DNA of 64,000 nt, taken from NCBI RefSeq assembly GCF_025770735.1, contig NZ_JAODPB010000003.1, positions 186,001 to 250,000 of the forward strand. Direction: 5' to 3'. Source of the DNA: Shouchella tritolerans (lineage in GTDB: Bacteria; Bacillota; Bacilli; Bacillales; Bacillaceae_D). The notes under the pieces are model-generated. The model saw only the letters and a program-made list of their open reading frames with translations. It made no database searches and was not told the origin of the DNA. Below are positions 54,673 to 64,000 of the stretch, one piece after another. The translations under genes were made by a program, and so were the position numbers. Numbering within the stretch: position 1 is the first letter of the stretch; the number at the start of each line of letters is the position of its first letter.

Positions 54673-55853
54673 ATATCTCAGCGTTAAAAGCACGGATTCG
54701 CGCCTCAAAAGAGGACTTGTATCCTTTGCCACTTGAGCAAATTGTTGTAGCAGAAGGGGCCTTGGGCGAAGCCGCTGCTTTCATAGCCAAGCAAGCCGAA
54801 TCAGGCGTTGTCCTTGTTGCCGATTCTCATACTTATAAAGCTGCAGGAAGCGCTTTGCATGAGCACCTTTGCCAAAAAGGCGTAAAGGCAGAATGGCATC
54901 TGTTGGAGCCAAACAACCATGGCGATATCATCGCCGATGAGGCGTCCCTTATTAGCGTCATGCTAAAGGTAGAGCAGTCGACGAGGTTGCTTGTGGCTGT
55001 CGGCGCGGGAACCATTCATGACATTGTCCGCTTTGTGAGCGGCAAAACGAACAAACCGTTTGTGTCGATACCGACCGCCCCTTCTGTTGATGGCTTCACC
55101 TCTCTCGGTGCGCCTATTGTCGTGCAAGGCTCGAAAAAAACATATCAACTTGTCGCGCCAATTGCTTTATTTGCCGACACGGTTGTTTTGCAACACGCAC
55201 CTCCTGCTTTAATTGCTGCTGGGTTTGGCGATATGGTCGGCAAGTATACGTCATTATTTGATTGGAAAATTGGCTCTCTTCTAAAAAATGAGGCCTATTC
55301 AGAGTTGGTAGCAGATTTAACAGAGGGGGCTCTCTCTGCTTGTGTCGATAAAGTCGCTGACATTGGCAAGAGGACGACTGCCGGCGTGCAGGTACTGATG
55401 GAAGGTCTGCTTACATCTGGTTTAGCGATGGCCTTGTTTGGTTATTCCCATCCTGCTTCAGGCGCTGAGCACCATCTTTCCCATTATTGGGAAATGGAAG
55501 CGCTCAGACTAGGGAAAAAGCAACTGCTGCATGGGGCAAAAGTTGGCTTATCGACGCAAATCATCAATCGATTTTATAAGAACACCGTGCTACCAGAAAT
55601 AGATCGGTTTCTGAGCGACGCCGAAGCGAAGCAAGTGATTGCTCTTGTTGAAGCATTGCCAGACCCTGACGATGTGAAGGCGCTGCTTGAACAGGCAGGG
55701 TGGAGTGAAGCCCTTGTGCCGATTGCTCCAGAGTTGGTTGAGGAAAGCTTACAGCACGCCCATTTGCTGAGGGACCGTTATACGCTATTACGTCTTTATC
55801 GGGAAGGCACAACAACTAAAAAAGAAGGTGAAGCTCATGTTGGACGTTCTTAA
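54669..55853 (+). CDS. araM: Glycerol-1-phosphate dehydrogenase AraM, 394 aa
   Basis: Iron-containing-type dehydrogenase of the EgsA/AraM family, reducing DHAP to sn-glycerol-1-phosphate with NAD(P)H. Visible are the NAD-binding [11 protein letters not shown], substrate/metal region [26 protein letters not shown] and the metal-ligand [12 protein letters not shown]. It supplies the enantiomer used in archaeal-type lipids and, in bacilli, heptaprenylglyceryl compounds. Translationally coupled to araL by four bases and overlaps araD by 17. Confidence 0.92.
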   Translation: MNISALKARIRASKEDLYPLPLEQIVVAEGALGEAAAFIAKQAESGVVLVADSHTYKAAGSALHEHLCQKGVKAEWHLLEPNNHGDIIADEASLISVMLKVEQSTRLLVAVGAGTIHDIVRFVSGKTNKPFVSIPTAPSVDGFTSLGAPIVVQGSKKTYQLVAPIALFADTVVLQHAPPALIAAGFGDMVGKYTSLFDWKIGSLLKNEAYSELVADLTEGALSACVDKVADIGKRTTAGVQVLMEGLLTSGLAMALFGYSHPASGAEHHLSHYWEMEALRLGKKQLLHGAKVGLSTQIINRFYKNTVLPEIDRFLSDAEAKQVIALVEALPDPDDVKALLEQAGWSEALVPIAPELVEESLQHAHLLRDRYTLLRLYREGTTTKKEGEAHVGRS

Positions 55854-56544
55854 GCATCACGTATGGGAAGCAAATCAAAGTTTGCCGAAACACGGGCTTG
55901 TCACGTTTACGTGGGGAAATGCCAGTGGCATTGACCGTGAAAACAACCTTGTTGCCATTAAACCAAGCGGTTTGGCCTACGACGAAATGCGTGTAGAAGA
56001 TATCGTTGTCGTTACCCTTGATGGCGAAATCGTTGAAGGGGAGCTCAACCCATCATCGGATCTTGATACACATCTCGTTCTGTATCGAACCTTTCCCCAT
56101 ATAGAAGGGATTGTCCATACCCATTCTCGATGGGCAACAAGTTGGGCGCAGGCGGGAATGTCCCTTCCTCCCTTTGGTACCACCCATGCCGACTATTTTT
56201 ACGGTGAAGTGCCATGTACACGAAAAATGACGCCAGAAGAAATCAATGGCGCTTATGAAAAAGAGACGGGCAACGTGATTGCCGAGACATTCCGTTTTCA
56301 AGACCCACTTGAAACACCAGCTGTTCTCGTTCACGGCCATGCGCCGTTTACATGGGGGCGCTCGCCGAAAGAAGCGGTCTATCACGCGGTTGTGCTCGAA
56401 GAGGTGGCGCAAATGGCGGCTCATACGATCGGGCTTAACGCAAACGCCGAAAGCATTTCGCAACAGCTTCTTGATCGTCATTATTTGCGAAAGCACGGAG
56501 AACATGCCTATTACGGGCAGGAAAGGGGAGAGACAAAAGGATGA
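55837..56544 (+). CDS. araD: L-ribulose-5-phosphate 4-epimerase AraD, 235 aa
   Basis: Class II aldolase-fold epimerase producing D-xylulose-5-phosphate: [55 protein letters not shown] (zinc His pair), TTHADYFYG and [15 protein letters not shown] 55837 (MLDVLKHHV) follows AGAAGGTG; an upstream GTG is possible but not preferred. Overlaps araM by 17 bases and araB by four. Confidence 0.95.
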   Translation: MLDVLKHHVWEANQSLPKHGLVTFTWGNASGIDRENNLVAIKPSGLAYDEMRVEDIVVVTLDGEIVEGELNPSSDLDTHLVLYRTFPHIEGIVHTHSRWATSWAQAGMSLPPFGTTHADYFYGEVPCTRKMTPEEINGAYEKETGNVIAETFRFQDPLETPAVLVHGHAPFTWGRSPKEAVYHAVVLEEVAQMAAHTIGLNANAESISQQLLDRHYLRKHGEHAYYGQERGETKG

Positions 56545-58226
56545 AGCGCTACACGATTGGAATTGATTATGGGACTGAATCGGGGAGGGCGGTCTTAGTT
56601 GATTTAGAAAATGGCGCCGAAGTGGCTGAACATGTAACGCCCTATGCACATGGCGTTATCGATCAGTGCTTGCCAGATGGCGGACGTTCGCTCGAGCCGG
56701 AGTGGGCATTGCAACATCCTGGTGACTATTTAGATGTACTGCGTTTGTCGGTGCCAAAAGTTGTAGAGATCGCAGAAATAAGCGCTTCTCAAGTGATTGG
56801 CATTGGCATTGACTTTACCGCATGCACAATGCTTCCGGTTGACGAGCATGGAGAACCTTTATGCTTTGACCCACAGCTCGCCGACAGGCCCCATAGTTGG
56901 GTGAAGTTGTGGAAGCACCATGCCGCCCAAGATGAAGCCGATGAAATCAACCGCATTGCCGAGGAACGAAAAGAGGCCTTTTTAGCTCGATACGGAGGCA
57001 AGTATTCGTCCGAGTGGATGGTGTCGAAAATTTGGCAAATTTTTAATGAAGACCGCGACATGTTTGAGAAAGCAGACGTTTTCTTAGAAGCAACCGATTG
57101 GGTCGTAGCGCAGCTCACTGGCACGATTGTACGCAACAGTTGTACAGCAGGGTATAAGGCGATGTGGCACAAACGCGACGGCTATCCAAACGAATCCTTT
57201 TTTACCGCCCTAGATCCAGGCCTTTCCCGGCTGACAACGACAAAACTCCGCGGTGATATTCTTGCCCCTGGCCAACGTGCTGGCGGGCTAACAGCAGAAA
57301 TGGCGGAAACGCTTGGCCTTAAGCCTGGTACGGCTGTTGCGGTAGGGAATGTCGATGCCCATGTGGCTGTCCCAGCCGCAGGCGTGGTCACACCAGGGAA
57401 AATGGTTATGGTAATGGGCACATCGATTTGCCATCTTGTGTTGGCTAAAGAGGAGAGAGAAGTCGAAGGAATGTGCGGCGTAGTAGAAGACGGCATTGTG
57501 CCAGGATACTTTGGCTATGAGGCAGGGCAGTCTGCAGTTGGGGATATATTTGCATGGTTGATGAAACACGGCATTCCCGCTGACTTGAAACAAGAAGCGG
57601 AACAAGCAGGAAAACCGCTTCATTCGTTGCTAGAAGAAAAGGCGGCCGCTTACCGTCCTGGTGAAACCGGTTTGCTCGCTCTTGATTGGTGGAACGGAAA
57701 CCGTTCAACGCTTGTCGATGCAAATTTGACAGGGCTTATTTTAGGATACACGCTGCAAACAAAGGCAGAAGAATTGTACCGGACATTGCTGGAGGCGACC
57801 GCATTTGGCACGAAAAAAATTGTTGACGCTTTCAGAGACAGCGGCGTCGAGGTGAACGTTCTTTATGCTTGCGGAGGACTGCCTCAAAAAAATGAGTTGC
57901 TCATGCAAATTTACGCCGATGTCACAAATCTTGAAATAAAAGTGGCTGCTTCAAAACAAACGCCTGCTCTTGGGGCTGCCATGTTTGCAAGTGTGGCTGC
58001 AGGCCATGAAGCTGGCGGGTATGAGACGATATTTGCTGCTGCTGAAAAAATGGCCCACACGAAAGCGCGCTCCTTTAAACCAAATCGTGAAAATGTCCCT
58101 TTATATCAGGCTCTATACGAGGAATATAGCAAACTCCATGACTACTTTGGCAGGGGCGAAAACGATGTAATGAAGACACTTAAACAGTTGCGCAGTAAAG
58201 CAAAAGGAGGAGCCGTGCATGCATAA
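56541..58226 (+). CDS. araB: L-ribulokinase AraB, 561 aa
   Basis: FGGY-family kinase phosphorylating L-ribulose: [58 protein letters not shown] and [19 protein letters not shown] (the FGGY-like signature). The length is as expected. ATG 56541 overlaps the araD stop (ATGA), and the end overlaps the araA start by eight bases, so the three are co-translated. Confidence 0.96.
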   Translation: MKRYTIGIDYGTESGRAVLVDLENGAEVAEHVTPYAHGVIDQCLPDGGRSLEPEWALQHPGDYLDVLRLSVPKVVEIAEISASQVIGIGIDFTACTMLPVDEHGEPLCFDPQLADRPHSWVKLWKHHAAQDEADEINRIAEERKEAFLARYGGKYSSEWMVSKIWQIFNEDRDMFEKADVFLEATDWVVAQLTGTIVRNSCTAGYKAMWHKRDGYPNESFFTALDPGLSRLTTTKLRGDILAPGQRAGGLTAEMAETLGLKPGTAVAVGNVDAHVAVPAAGVVTPGKMVMVMGTSICHLVLAKEEREVEGMCGVVEDGIVPGYFGYEAGQSAVGDIFAWLMKHGIPADLKQEAEQAGKPLHSLLEEKAAAYRPGETGLLALDWWNGNRSTLVDANLTGLILGYTLQTKAEELYRTLLEATAFGTKKIVDAFRDSGVEVNVLYACGGLPQKNELLMQIYADVTNLEIKVAASKQTPALGAAMFASVAAGHEAGGYETIFAAAEKMAHTKARSFKPNRENVPLYQALYEEYSKLHDYFGRGENDVMKTLKQLRSKAKGGAVHA

Positions 58227-59679
58227 ACAAGGAAAATACCAATTTTGGTTTATAACCGGAAGCCAACCCCTCTATGGACAGGAGGCTCTTGATGAAGTAG
58301 CAGCTCATTCCAAAGTGATGGTGGAGCGCCTCAAGGAAAAGTTGCCAGAGGAGCTTGTTCTCAAGCCAGTGGCTTCCTCGCCTGAACGTATACTTGAGTT
58401 GTTTCGCGCAGCCAATGGCGACAACAACTGTGCTGGCATCATTACGTGGATGCATACATTTTCGCCAGCAAAGATGTGGATCGCTGGCCTAAACGAGTTA
58501 AACAAGCCAATGCTCCACTTCCATACTCAATATAACCGCGACATTCCGTGGGGCGACATTGACATGGACTTTATGAATTTGAACCAGTCTGCACATGGCG
58601 ATCGTGAATTTGGCTTTATGGTATCGAGAATGAACATTGACCGGAAAGTCGTAGCAGGCCATTGGCAAGATGCCCGCGTTATGAAACGGATAGGCGACTG
58701 GATGAAAACGGTCAATGCCTATCAAGAGAGCAAGCAGTTAAAAGTCGCTCGTTTTGGAGACAACATGCGCGAAGTTGCTGTGACAGAAGGAGATAAAGTC
58801 GAAGCGCAAATCAAGCTTGGTTGGTCTGTGTCTGGCTTTGGGGTTGGCGATTTAGTTGAAATCATTGATCGCGTATCGACAGAAGATGTCAACGCCTTAA
58901 TGGATGAATATAGGAGCCTTTATACGTTTCGTCCAGACGTAAACATTGCGGCCGTTGAAGAGCAAGCCCGAATCGAGATAGGGCTCGAGCGATTTTTGCA
59001 GCAAGGCGATTTCCGCGCTTTCTCGACTACGTTTGAAGACTTGCATGGCATGAAGCAACTGCCTGGCCTCGCCGTTCAACGTCTCATGGCAAAAGGGTAC
59101 GGATTTGCTGGAGAAGGCGATTGGAAAACAGCTGCCTTATTGCGTGTGCTAAAAGTGCTGGCAGGCAACGTAGGGACATCGTTTATGGAAGATTATACAA
59201 ATCATTTGGAACCTGGACAGGAAATGATTTTAGGCTCCCACATGCTCGAAGTCTGTCCGACGATCAGTGCCCAAAAACCAGAGATTGTAGTCGCCCCGCT
59301 GTCAATGGGGAATAGGGAGGACCCAGCGCGGCTTGTATTCAAAGGCAAAGCAGGCCGTGCATTGAATGCGGCCCTTATTGATATGGGCTCCCGCTTTCGC
59401 TTAGTCGCCAACGAGGTCGAAGCAGTTGAAAACCCGCATGACATGCCGAAGTTACCGGTAGCAAGTGTGCTGTGGAAGCCCCTTCCTTCTTTTTCAGAAG
59501 CGACAGAAGCATGGATTTATGCTGGCGGTGCCCATCATACCGTGTTTTCTTATGAGATTTCAAAAGAACAATTGACTGATTGGGCTGGCCTTATGGGGAT
59601 TGAATGTATCGTCATCGATGATCATTCAAATGTTGGCCAGGTGAGAAAGGAACTTTTTTGGAACCGCCGCTCTTATTAA
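58219..59679 (+). CDS. araA: L-arabinose isomerase AraA, 486 aa
   Basis: First enzyme of the arabinose pathway, converting L-arabinose to L-ribulose with Mn2+. Family segments: [64 protein letters not shown] and [33 protein letters not shown] and GGAHHTVFS at the C-terminus with the metal ligands. ATG 58219 follows AAAGGAGG. Last gene of the araLMDBA operon, with a strong terminator. Confidence 0.97.
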   Translation: MHKQGKYQFWFITGSQPLYGQEALDEVAAHSKVMVERLKEKLPEELVLKPVASSPERILELFRAANGDNNCAGIITWMHTFSPAKMWIAGLNELNKPMLHFHTQYNRDIPWGDIDMDFMNLNQSAHGDREFGFMVSRMNIDRKVVAGHWQDARVMKRIGDWMKTVNAYQESKQLKVARFGDNMREVAVTEGDKVEAQIKLGWSVSGFGVGDLVEIIDRVSTEDVNALMDEYRSLYTFRPDVNIAAVEEQARIEIGLERFLQQGDFRAFSTTFEDLHGMKQLPGLAVQRLMAKGYGFAGEGDWKTAALLRVLKVLAGNVGTSFMEDYTNHLEPGQEMILGSHMLEVCPTISAQKPEIVVAPLSMGNREDPARLVFKGKAGRALNAALIDMGSRFRLVANEVEAVENPHDMPKLPVASVLWKPLPSFSEATEAWIYAGGAHHTVFSYEISKEQLTDWAGLMGIECIVIDDHSNVGQVRKELFWNRRSY

Positions 59680-59696
59680 GCAAGCATCATAGAAAG

Positions 59697-59732
59697 GCAA
59701 GGGGCTGACAAAGGTACAGCTTCTTGCTTTTT
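59697..59732 (+). terminator. Rho-independent terminator after araA
   Basis: GCAAGGGGCTG pairs over eleven base pairs (two G-U) with CAGCTTCTTGC around a 9-base loop and is followed by TTTTT. Confidence 0.9.
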
Positions 59733-59803
59733 CATCAGCGAAATAAAGCGTATGAAAAGCAAACCAAAGGCATATGCATTTTGAGAAACAAGCTCCATAA
59801 CGT

Positions 59804-59817
59804 TGAAAGCGTTATCA
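59804..59817 (+). promoter_or_regulatory. CcpA cre site upstream of the CUT2 transporter
   Basis: TGAAAGCGTTATCA matches cre at all 14 positions. It lies 20 bases before the start of the binding-protein gene and 70 bases after the araA terminator. Confidence 0.8.
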
Positions 59818-59837
59818 AATTGCGTAGGAGGCACATC

Positions 59838-60914
59838 ATGCGAAAAGCAATTGGACTTGGCACTGTAGCCAGTCTTCTTTTCATGACAGCTGGCTGCATC
59901 CAGCAAAGCTCTGGAGAGGAAGGCAGCAAAGGGACGATCGGGATCGCGATGCCGACCCAGTCGTCTGAACGTTGGATTGCGGATGGCAACCAAATGGTTG
60001 CCTATTTTGAGGAGTTAGGGTACAACACAGATTTGCAATATGCGGAAGATATTGTCGAAAACCAATTCTCGCAAATTGAAAATATGATCACTAGAGGAGT
60101 CGATGCCCTTGTCATTGCTTCCATTGACGGAGAAACGCTAACAAGTGTACTCGAAAGTGCCAATGCTGAAAACATCCCAGTGATTTCGTATGACCGCTTA
60201 ATCATGAATTCTGAGTACGTCGATTACTATGCCACTTTTGATAATTATAAAGTCGGCGTGCTCCAAGGAGAGTACATTGTAGAAGCTTTAAATCTCGAAG
60301 AAGAAGAGGGGCCTTTTAACATTGAGTTATTCGCAGGTTCTCCAGATGACAACAATGCGACGTTCTTTTTTAAAGGGGCAATGTCTGTTCTTCAGCCTTA
60401 CATCGATCAAGGCAAGCTAGTGGTTCCAAGTGGACAGACGGATTTCAACCAGATTGCCATTTTAGGCTGGGACGGCGCCAAAGCGCAAAGCAGGATGGAC
60501 AATTTGCTCAGCTCTAATTATGGAGGGGGTGAAGAGCTCCATGCGGTTTTAGCGCCAGCTGACTTGTTAAGCATCGGCATCATCGCCTCTTTAAAAAATT
60601 CAGGCTACACCGTTGATAATATGCCGATTGTAACGGGACAAGATGCAGATCTTCCAGCAGTCAATGCTGTCATCAAAGGGGAACAGGCAATGACCGTCTT
60701 TAAAGATACGCGGCTGCTTGCCAAAAAGGCGGTAGAGATGACGGAAGCAGTGCTACAAGGGGAAGAACCGGAAGTCAATGACACAAACACGTACGACAAT
60801 AATGCGAAAGTCGTTCCTGCATTCTTGGAAGAGCCCGTCGTTGTGGACCAAGACAACTACGAGGAAGTGCTGATTGACAGCGGCTACTATGAGGCATCCC
60901 AGCTTGATCAATAA
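59838..60914 (+). CDS. Sugar-binding lipoprotein of a CUT2 transporter (ChvE/XylF-like), 358 aa
   Basis: Pentose/hexose-binding protein of the ribose-binding (PBP type 1) family. Signal peptide with MTAGC (Cys20), then [49 protein letters not shown] and [19 protein letters not shown]. Such proteins bind arabinose, xylose or galactose monomers. ATG 59838 follows TAGGAGG. It is followed by its ATPase and permease genes. The ara operon upstream suggests an arabinose role; the GH4 gene downstream suggests galactosides. Confidence 0.88.
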   Translation: MRKAIGLGTVASLLFMTAGCIQQSSGEEGSKGTIGIAMPTQSSERWIADGNQMVAYFEELGYNTDLQYAEDIVENQFSQIENMITRGVDALVIASIDGETLTSVLESANAENIPVISYDRLIMNSEYVDYYATFDNYKVGVLQGEYIVEALNLEEEEGPFNIELFAGSPDDNNATFFFKGAMSVLQPYIDQGKLVVPSGQTDFNQIAILGWDGAKAQSRMDNLLSSNYGGGEELHAVLAPADLLSIGIIASLKNSGYTVDNMPIVTGQDADLPAVNAVIKGEQAMTVFKDTRLLAKKAVEMTEAVLQGEEPEVNDTNTYDNNAKVVPAFLEEPVVVDQDNYEEVLIDSGYYEASQLDQ

Positions 60915-60916
60915 CA

Positions 60917-60935
60917 GCGGCTAGCTAATAGCCGC
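60917..60935 (+). promoter_or_regulatory. Intercistronic hairpin after the binding protein
   Basis: GCGGCTA/TAGCCGC, 7-bp perfect stem with a 5-base loop, three bases after the stop codon. Such hairpins commonly protect the binding-protein mRNA, allowing it to be made in excess over the ATPase and permease. Confidence 0.55.
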
Positions 60936-60960
60936 CTGCTCTAAAAAAGAGGTGAAGCAA

Positions 60961-62511
60961 ATGGCCGATATTTTGCTGGAAATGAAAAACATTACCAAAG
61001 CATTTTCCGGTGTAAAGGCATTAAGCAATGTCAATTTAAAAGTAAAACGAGGCGAAATCCATGCACTTTGCGGGGAAAATGGCGCAGGAAAGTCGACGTT
61101 AATGAAAGTGCTAAGCGGTGTTTACGGATACGGTACGTACGAAGGGGACATCTTGTTTGAAGGCGAAGTCTGCCGTTTTAAAGACTTGAAACAAAGCGAA
61201 GAGAAACGGATTGTCATCATTCATCAAGAACTTGCCCTAATCCCAGAGCTTAGCATCGCCGAGAATATCTTTTTAGGAAATGAACAAAAACAACGCGGCA
61301 TCATCGATTGGGCCGAGACCGCAACGAAAGCGGAAGCGCTCCTTAAAAAAGTGAAATTGGCAGAATCACACCAGACGCTGATTAAACACATCGGTGTCGG
61401 CAAACAACAACTGGTGGAAATCGCCAAAGCGCTCGCTAAAAACGTAAAGTTGCTCATATTAGATGAACCGACGGCTTCACTAAACGAGAGCGACAGCGAA
61501 AACTTGCTCAAACTATTAGCGGAATTAAAAGAACAAGGCGTGACGTCCATTATCATTTCCCATAAGTTGAATGAAATTAAGGCAATCGCCGATTCGGTTA
61601 CCATCTTGCGGGATGGCAAAACAATTGAAACGCTTGATTTGCATACGGAAGATGTGAGCGAAGACCGCATCATTCGAGGGATGGTCGGCAGAGATTTAAC
61701 AAACCGCTATCCAGAAGGGCAAAGTGAGATCGGCGATATCGTGTTTTCGATCGAAAATTGGAATGTGTTTCATCCAGTGCAAAGGGATCGGCAAATCATC
61801 CATGATGTCAGTTTGCACGTAAGAAAAGGCGAGATTGTTGGCATTGCTGGCTTAATGGGTGCCGGGCGCACAGAACTGGCGATGAGCTTATTCGGCAAAT
61901 CGTATGGCACAAACATAACGGGCACGATCAAGAAAGATGGCAAAGCCATCTCGATCCCTTCTGTACGCGCAGCAATCGATCACGGCCTCGCCTACGCAAC
62001 CGAAGACCGAAAATCCTATGGGCTCGTGTTGATGAATGATATAAAAGAAAACATCTCACTGGCCAACTTACCTGCCGTCTCCAAAAATCAAATCATCGAT
62101 CAAATGGAAGAGGCTCAGGTAGCAGAATCGTTTATGAGGAAACTGCAAATTAAAGCGCATTCCATCTTGCAAGAAACAGGTAAGCTCAGTGGCGGCAACC
62201 AGCAAAAAGTCGTGTTAAGCAAATGGATTTTAGCCGACCCGGATGTATTAATTTTAGACGAACCGACACGTGGAATTGACGTCGGCGCAAAGTATGAGAT
62301 TTATACGCTCATTCGCGAGCTTGCTGCCAAAGGAAAAGCAATTCTACTGATTTCTTCTGAACTGCCAGAACTACTTGGCATGGCCGACCGTGTTTATACA
62401 ATGAACAAAGGGCGCATCACAGGAGAACTTGAAAAGAAAGACCTTTCCCAAGAGCGTTTGATGAGGCGAATGACAATGGAAATGGAGGATCACCATGAAA
62501 GCATTTCTTAA
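60961..62511 (+). CDS. Sugar ABC transporter ATPase (GguA/XylG-like), 516 aa
   Basis: Tandem ATPase typical of CUT2 importers. First half: Walker [15 protein letters not shown], Walker [12 protein letters not shown]. Second half: degenerate Walker [17 protein letters not shown], signature [16 protein letters not shown] and Walker [20 protein letters not shown] 60961 follows AAGAGGTG. It lies between the binding protein and the permease and overlaps the latter by 17 bases. It is the only sugar ABC ATPase in the window. Confidence 0.95.
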   Translation: MADILLEMKNITKAFSGVKALSNVNLKVKRGEIHALCGENGAGKSTLMKVLSGVYGYGTYEGDILFEGEVCRFKDLKQSEEKRIVIIHQELALIPELSIAENIFLGNEQKQRGIIDWAETATKAEALLKKVKLAESHQTLIKHIGVGKQQLVEIAKALAKNVKLLILDEPTASLNESDSENLLKLLAELKEQGVTSIIISHKLNEIKAIADSVTILRDGKTIETLDLHTEDVSEDRIIRGMVGRDLTNRYPEGQSEIGDIVFSIENWNVFHPVQRDRQIIHDVSLHVRKGEIVGIAGLMGAGRTELAMSLFGKSYGTNITGTIKKDGKAISIPSVRAAIDHGLAYATEDRKSYGLVLMNDIKENISLANLPAVSKNQIIDQMEEAQVAESFMRKLQIKAHSILQETGKLSGGNQQKVVLSKWILADPDVLILDEPTRGIDVGAKYEIYTLIRELAAKGKAILLISSELPELLGMADRVYTMNKGRITGELEKKDLSQERLMRRMTMEMEDHHESIS

Positions 62512-63655
62512 TATTGTCCAAAACAACGTGCGCCAATATAGCATGACTTGTGCGTTGCTGTTTATTATGCTCTTATTCCAGCTGTTAACGGATGGCATTT
62601 TGCTGCAGCCGTTAAATATTACAAATATCATTTTACAAAACAGCTATATTTTAATTTTGGCAATTGGAATGGTCATGATTATCATCACAGGCCATATTGA
62701 TTTATCCGTTGGCTCCGTTGCTGCTTTTATCGGTGCGCTGTCAGCGATTTTAATGATTGAGTTAAATGTCCATCCAGTGTTAGCTGTTCTCATCTGCCTC
62801 ATTGCCGGCGCTCTCGTTGGTGCTTGGCAAGGATTTTGGGTTGCATATGTGCAAATTCCTGCCTTTATTGTGACATTAGCAGGCATGCTCATTTTTAGAG
62901 GAATTACGTTAATCATGCTTGAAGGGCAGTCAATTGCTTCCTATCCCCCTTCTTTTCAACAACTAAGCTCAGGGTTTTTGCCTGATTTGTTTAACGGCGA
63001 TTCGATACATCTTTTTTCGATGTTCCTTGGAGTCGTGCTTACGACTGTTTTAATAGTAATGCAAATAAAGGGAAGGAAGAAGCAACTTCATCATGATTTG
63101 CCTGTTGCAAGTCCTGCTTGGTTTACCGTTAAATTAGTGGCTATCGCAGCGGTTATTCTGGTGTTTACCTATGTATTAGCCAGTTACCGCGGCATTCCAA
63201 ACATTCTAATCTTGCTTGTCGCTTTGATTGCCTTTTATGCCTTCGTCACGAAAAAAACGGTGTTTGGCCGTCACATCTACGCCGTTGGAGGGAATGAAAA
63301 AGCTGCAGCATTGTCTGGGATTAAGACCAAGCGCGTGACGTTTGCTGTGTTTGTCAATATGGGCATACTTGCAGCGCTGTCAGGCCTCATTTTTGCCGCT
63401 AGGCTAAATGCTGCCACCCCGCGGGCAGGGAATTTATTCGAACTCGATGCGATAGCGGCTGCCTTTATAGGCGGTGCTTCTGCCTATGGCGGCGTGGGGA
63501 CGATCATTGGCGCTGTCGTCGGCGGCCTCGTCATGGGTGTGATGAATAACGGCATGTCGATACTCGGACTTGGCATCGATTGGCAGCAGGCTATTAAAGG
63601 ACTTGTACTATTGGCTGCTGTCGCATTCGACGTCGTCAATAAGCGCCGTGGATAA
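62495..63655 (+). CDS. Sugar ABC transporter permease (GguB/XylH-like), 386 aa
   Basis: CUT2 permease with about ten hydrophobic segments and family motifs [21 protein letters not shown] and [19 protein letters not shown], ending [28 protein letters not shown] 62495 follows TGGAGGA inside the ATPase gene. It completes the binding protein-ATPase-permease set. Confidence 0.94.
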   Translation: MKAFLNIVQNNVRQYSMTCALLFIMLLFQLLTDGILLQPLNITNIILQNSYILILAIGMVMIIITGHIDLSVGSVAAFIGALSAILMIELNVHPVLAVLICLIAGALVGAWQGFWVAYVQIPAFIVTLAGMLIFRGITLIMLEGQSIASYPPSFQQLSSGFLPDLFNGDSIHLFSMFLGVVLTTVLIVMQIKGRKKQLHHDLPVASPAWFTVKLVAIAAVILVFTYVLASYRGIPNILILLVALIAFYAFVTKKTVFGRHIYAVGGNEKAAALSGIKTKRVTFAVFVNMGILAALSGLIFAARLNAATPRAGNLFELDAIAAAFIGGASAYGGVGTIIGAVVGGLVMGVMNNGMSILGLGIDWQQAIKGLVLLAAVAFDVVNKRRG

Positions 63656-63687
63656 CGCGGTCATCTACTAAAGAAAGGATGAAACAA

Positions 63688-64000
63688 ATGCCATTTAAAA
63701 TTGCCTTTATTGGCGCAGGCAGCATCGGCTTTACCCGTATGTTATTGCGGGATTTGCTGTCTGTTCCTGCTTTTTCGACAATCGAAGTCGCTTTCACAGA
63801 CATCAATCAGGAAAATCTGCAAATGGTGACACAGTTATGCCAACGTGATATCAATGAAAACGGCCTTCCTATTCAAATCCACGCCACCCTTGACCGTAGA
63901 GAAGCGTTAACGGGGGCGCGTTACATTTTTAACGTTGCCCGCGTTGGTGGACTTGAAGCATTTGAGCAAGACATCGATATTCCGCTCCGTTACGGCATCG
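63688..64000 (+). CDS. GH4 glycosidase, N-terminal part (MelA-type alpha-galactosidase-like)
   Basis: The frame opens at ATG 63688 behind AAAGGATG and stays open for 104 codons to the window edge. The start KIAFIGAGSIGFTRMLLRDLL is the NAD-binding motif of GH4, and FNVARVGGLEAFEQDIDIPLRYGI matches the family's substrate/NAD region. GH4 enzymes use NAD+ and Mn2+ to hydrolyse alpha-galactosides, alpha-glucuronides or related sugars by an oxidation-elimination route. It is 32 bases after the permease, so it is probably co-transcribed with the transporter. The exact specificity is not decidable from this part. Confidence 0.85.
   Translation, partial: MPFKIAFIGAGSIGFTRMLLRDLLSVPAFSTIEVAFTDINQENLQMVTQLCQRDINENGLPIQIHATLDRREALTGARYIFNVARVGGLEAFEQDIDIPLRYGI

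Overview
The window comes from a mid-GC, low-G+C-phylum (Bacillota) chromosome. Strong AAGGAGG-type ribosome sites, some GTG/TTG starts, CcpA cre boxes, lipoprotein binding proteins, a GlpP protein and YesM/YesN, LplBC and AraNPQ homologues all point to a Bacillus relative. A single-chain rhamnulokinase/L-rhamnose isomerase fits the alkaliphile Bacillus (Shouchella/Alkalihalobacillus) clausii group, where I recall such a fusion being annotated. I saw no rRNA, tRNA, CRISPR array, prophage or intact insertion sequence. Almost the whole window is a catabolic archipelago for plant cell-wall sugars and glycerol phosphodiesters.

Layout. (1) 1-9.1 kb: the end of a UgpB-type binding protein with a glycerophosphodiesterase, a minus-strand MFS gene, then a divergent module. 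One arm is a lipoprotein; the other is a NagD-like phosphatase, GlpP antiterminator, two permeases and a second glycerophosphodiesterase. The two arms share nearly identical leader RNA elements ending in terminator-like hairpins. (2) 9.4-20 kb: a TIM-barrel isomerase plus Gfo/Idh oxidoreductase pair, a YkoP-like protein, an unknown exported protein, an atypical SDR, an AraC regulator, a VOC protein, and a ureohydrolase with an amino-acid permease. (3) 19.2-27.8 kb: L-rhamnose catabolism, with AraC regulators at both ends, the RhaB-RhaA fusion, bifunctional RhaEW, RhaM mutarotase and an MFS transporter. (4) 28.1-32.4 kb: a four-gene operon of unknown pathway (two Gfo/Idh oxidoreductases, DUF993 and a TIM-barrel isomerase). 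(5) 32.5-46.2 kb: a pectin/rhamnogalacturonan-type locus with a YesM/YesN two-component system, two paralogous three-gene ABC cassettes, a Gfo/Idh protein between them and a secreted PL11 lyase with Fn3 and FIMAH domains. (6) 46.4-59.7 kb: arabinose/arabinan genes abfA, araNPQ, a YesL-like gene, an ArsR-like and an AraC regulator, then araL-araM-araD-araB-araA. (7) 59.8-64 kb: a complete CUT2 sugar ABC transporter and the start of a GH4 glycosidase.

Together: extracellular rhamnogalacturonan lyase releases oligosaccharides that the ABC systems import. Intracellular glycosidases release sugars, and the rhamnose and arabinose pathways feed DHAP/lactaldehyde and xylulose-5-phosphate to central metabolism. 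cre boxes next to several of these operons imply carbon catabolite repression. Every CUT1-type importer here lacks its own ATPase and probably shares an MsmX-like one encoded elsewhere.

A family of about 122-bp inverted-repeat elements, with shorter derivatives, and a second short repeat are scattered between the operons.
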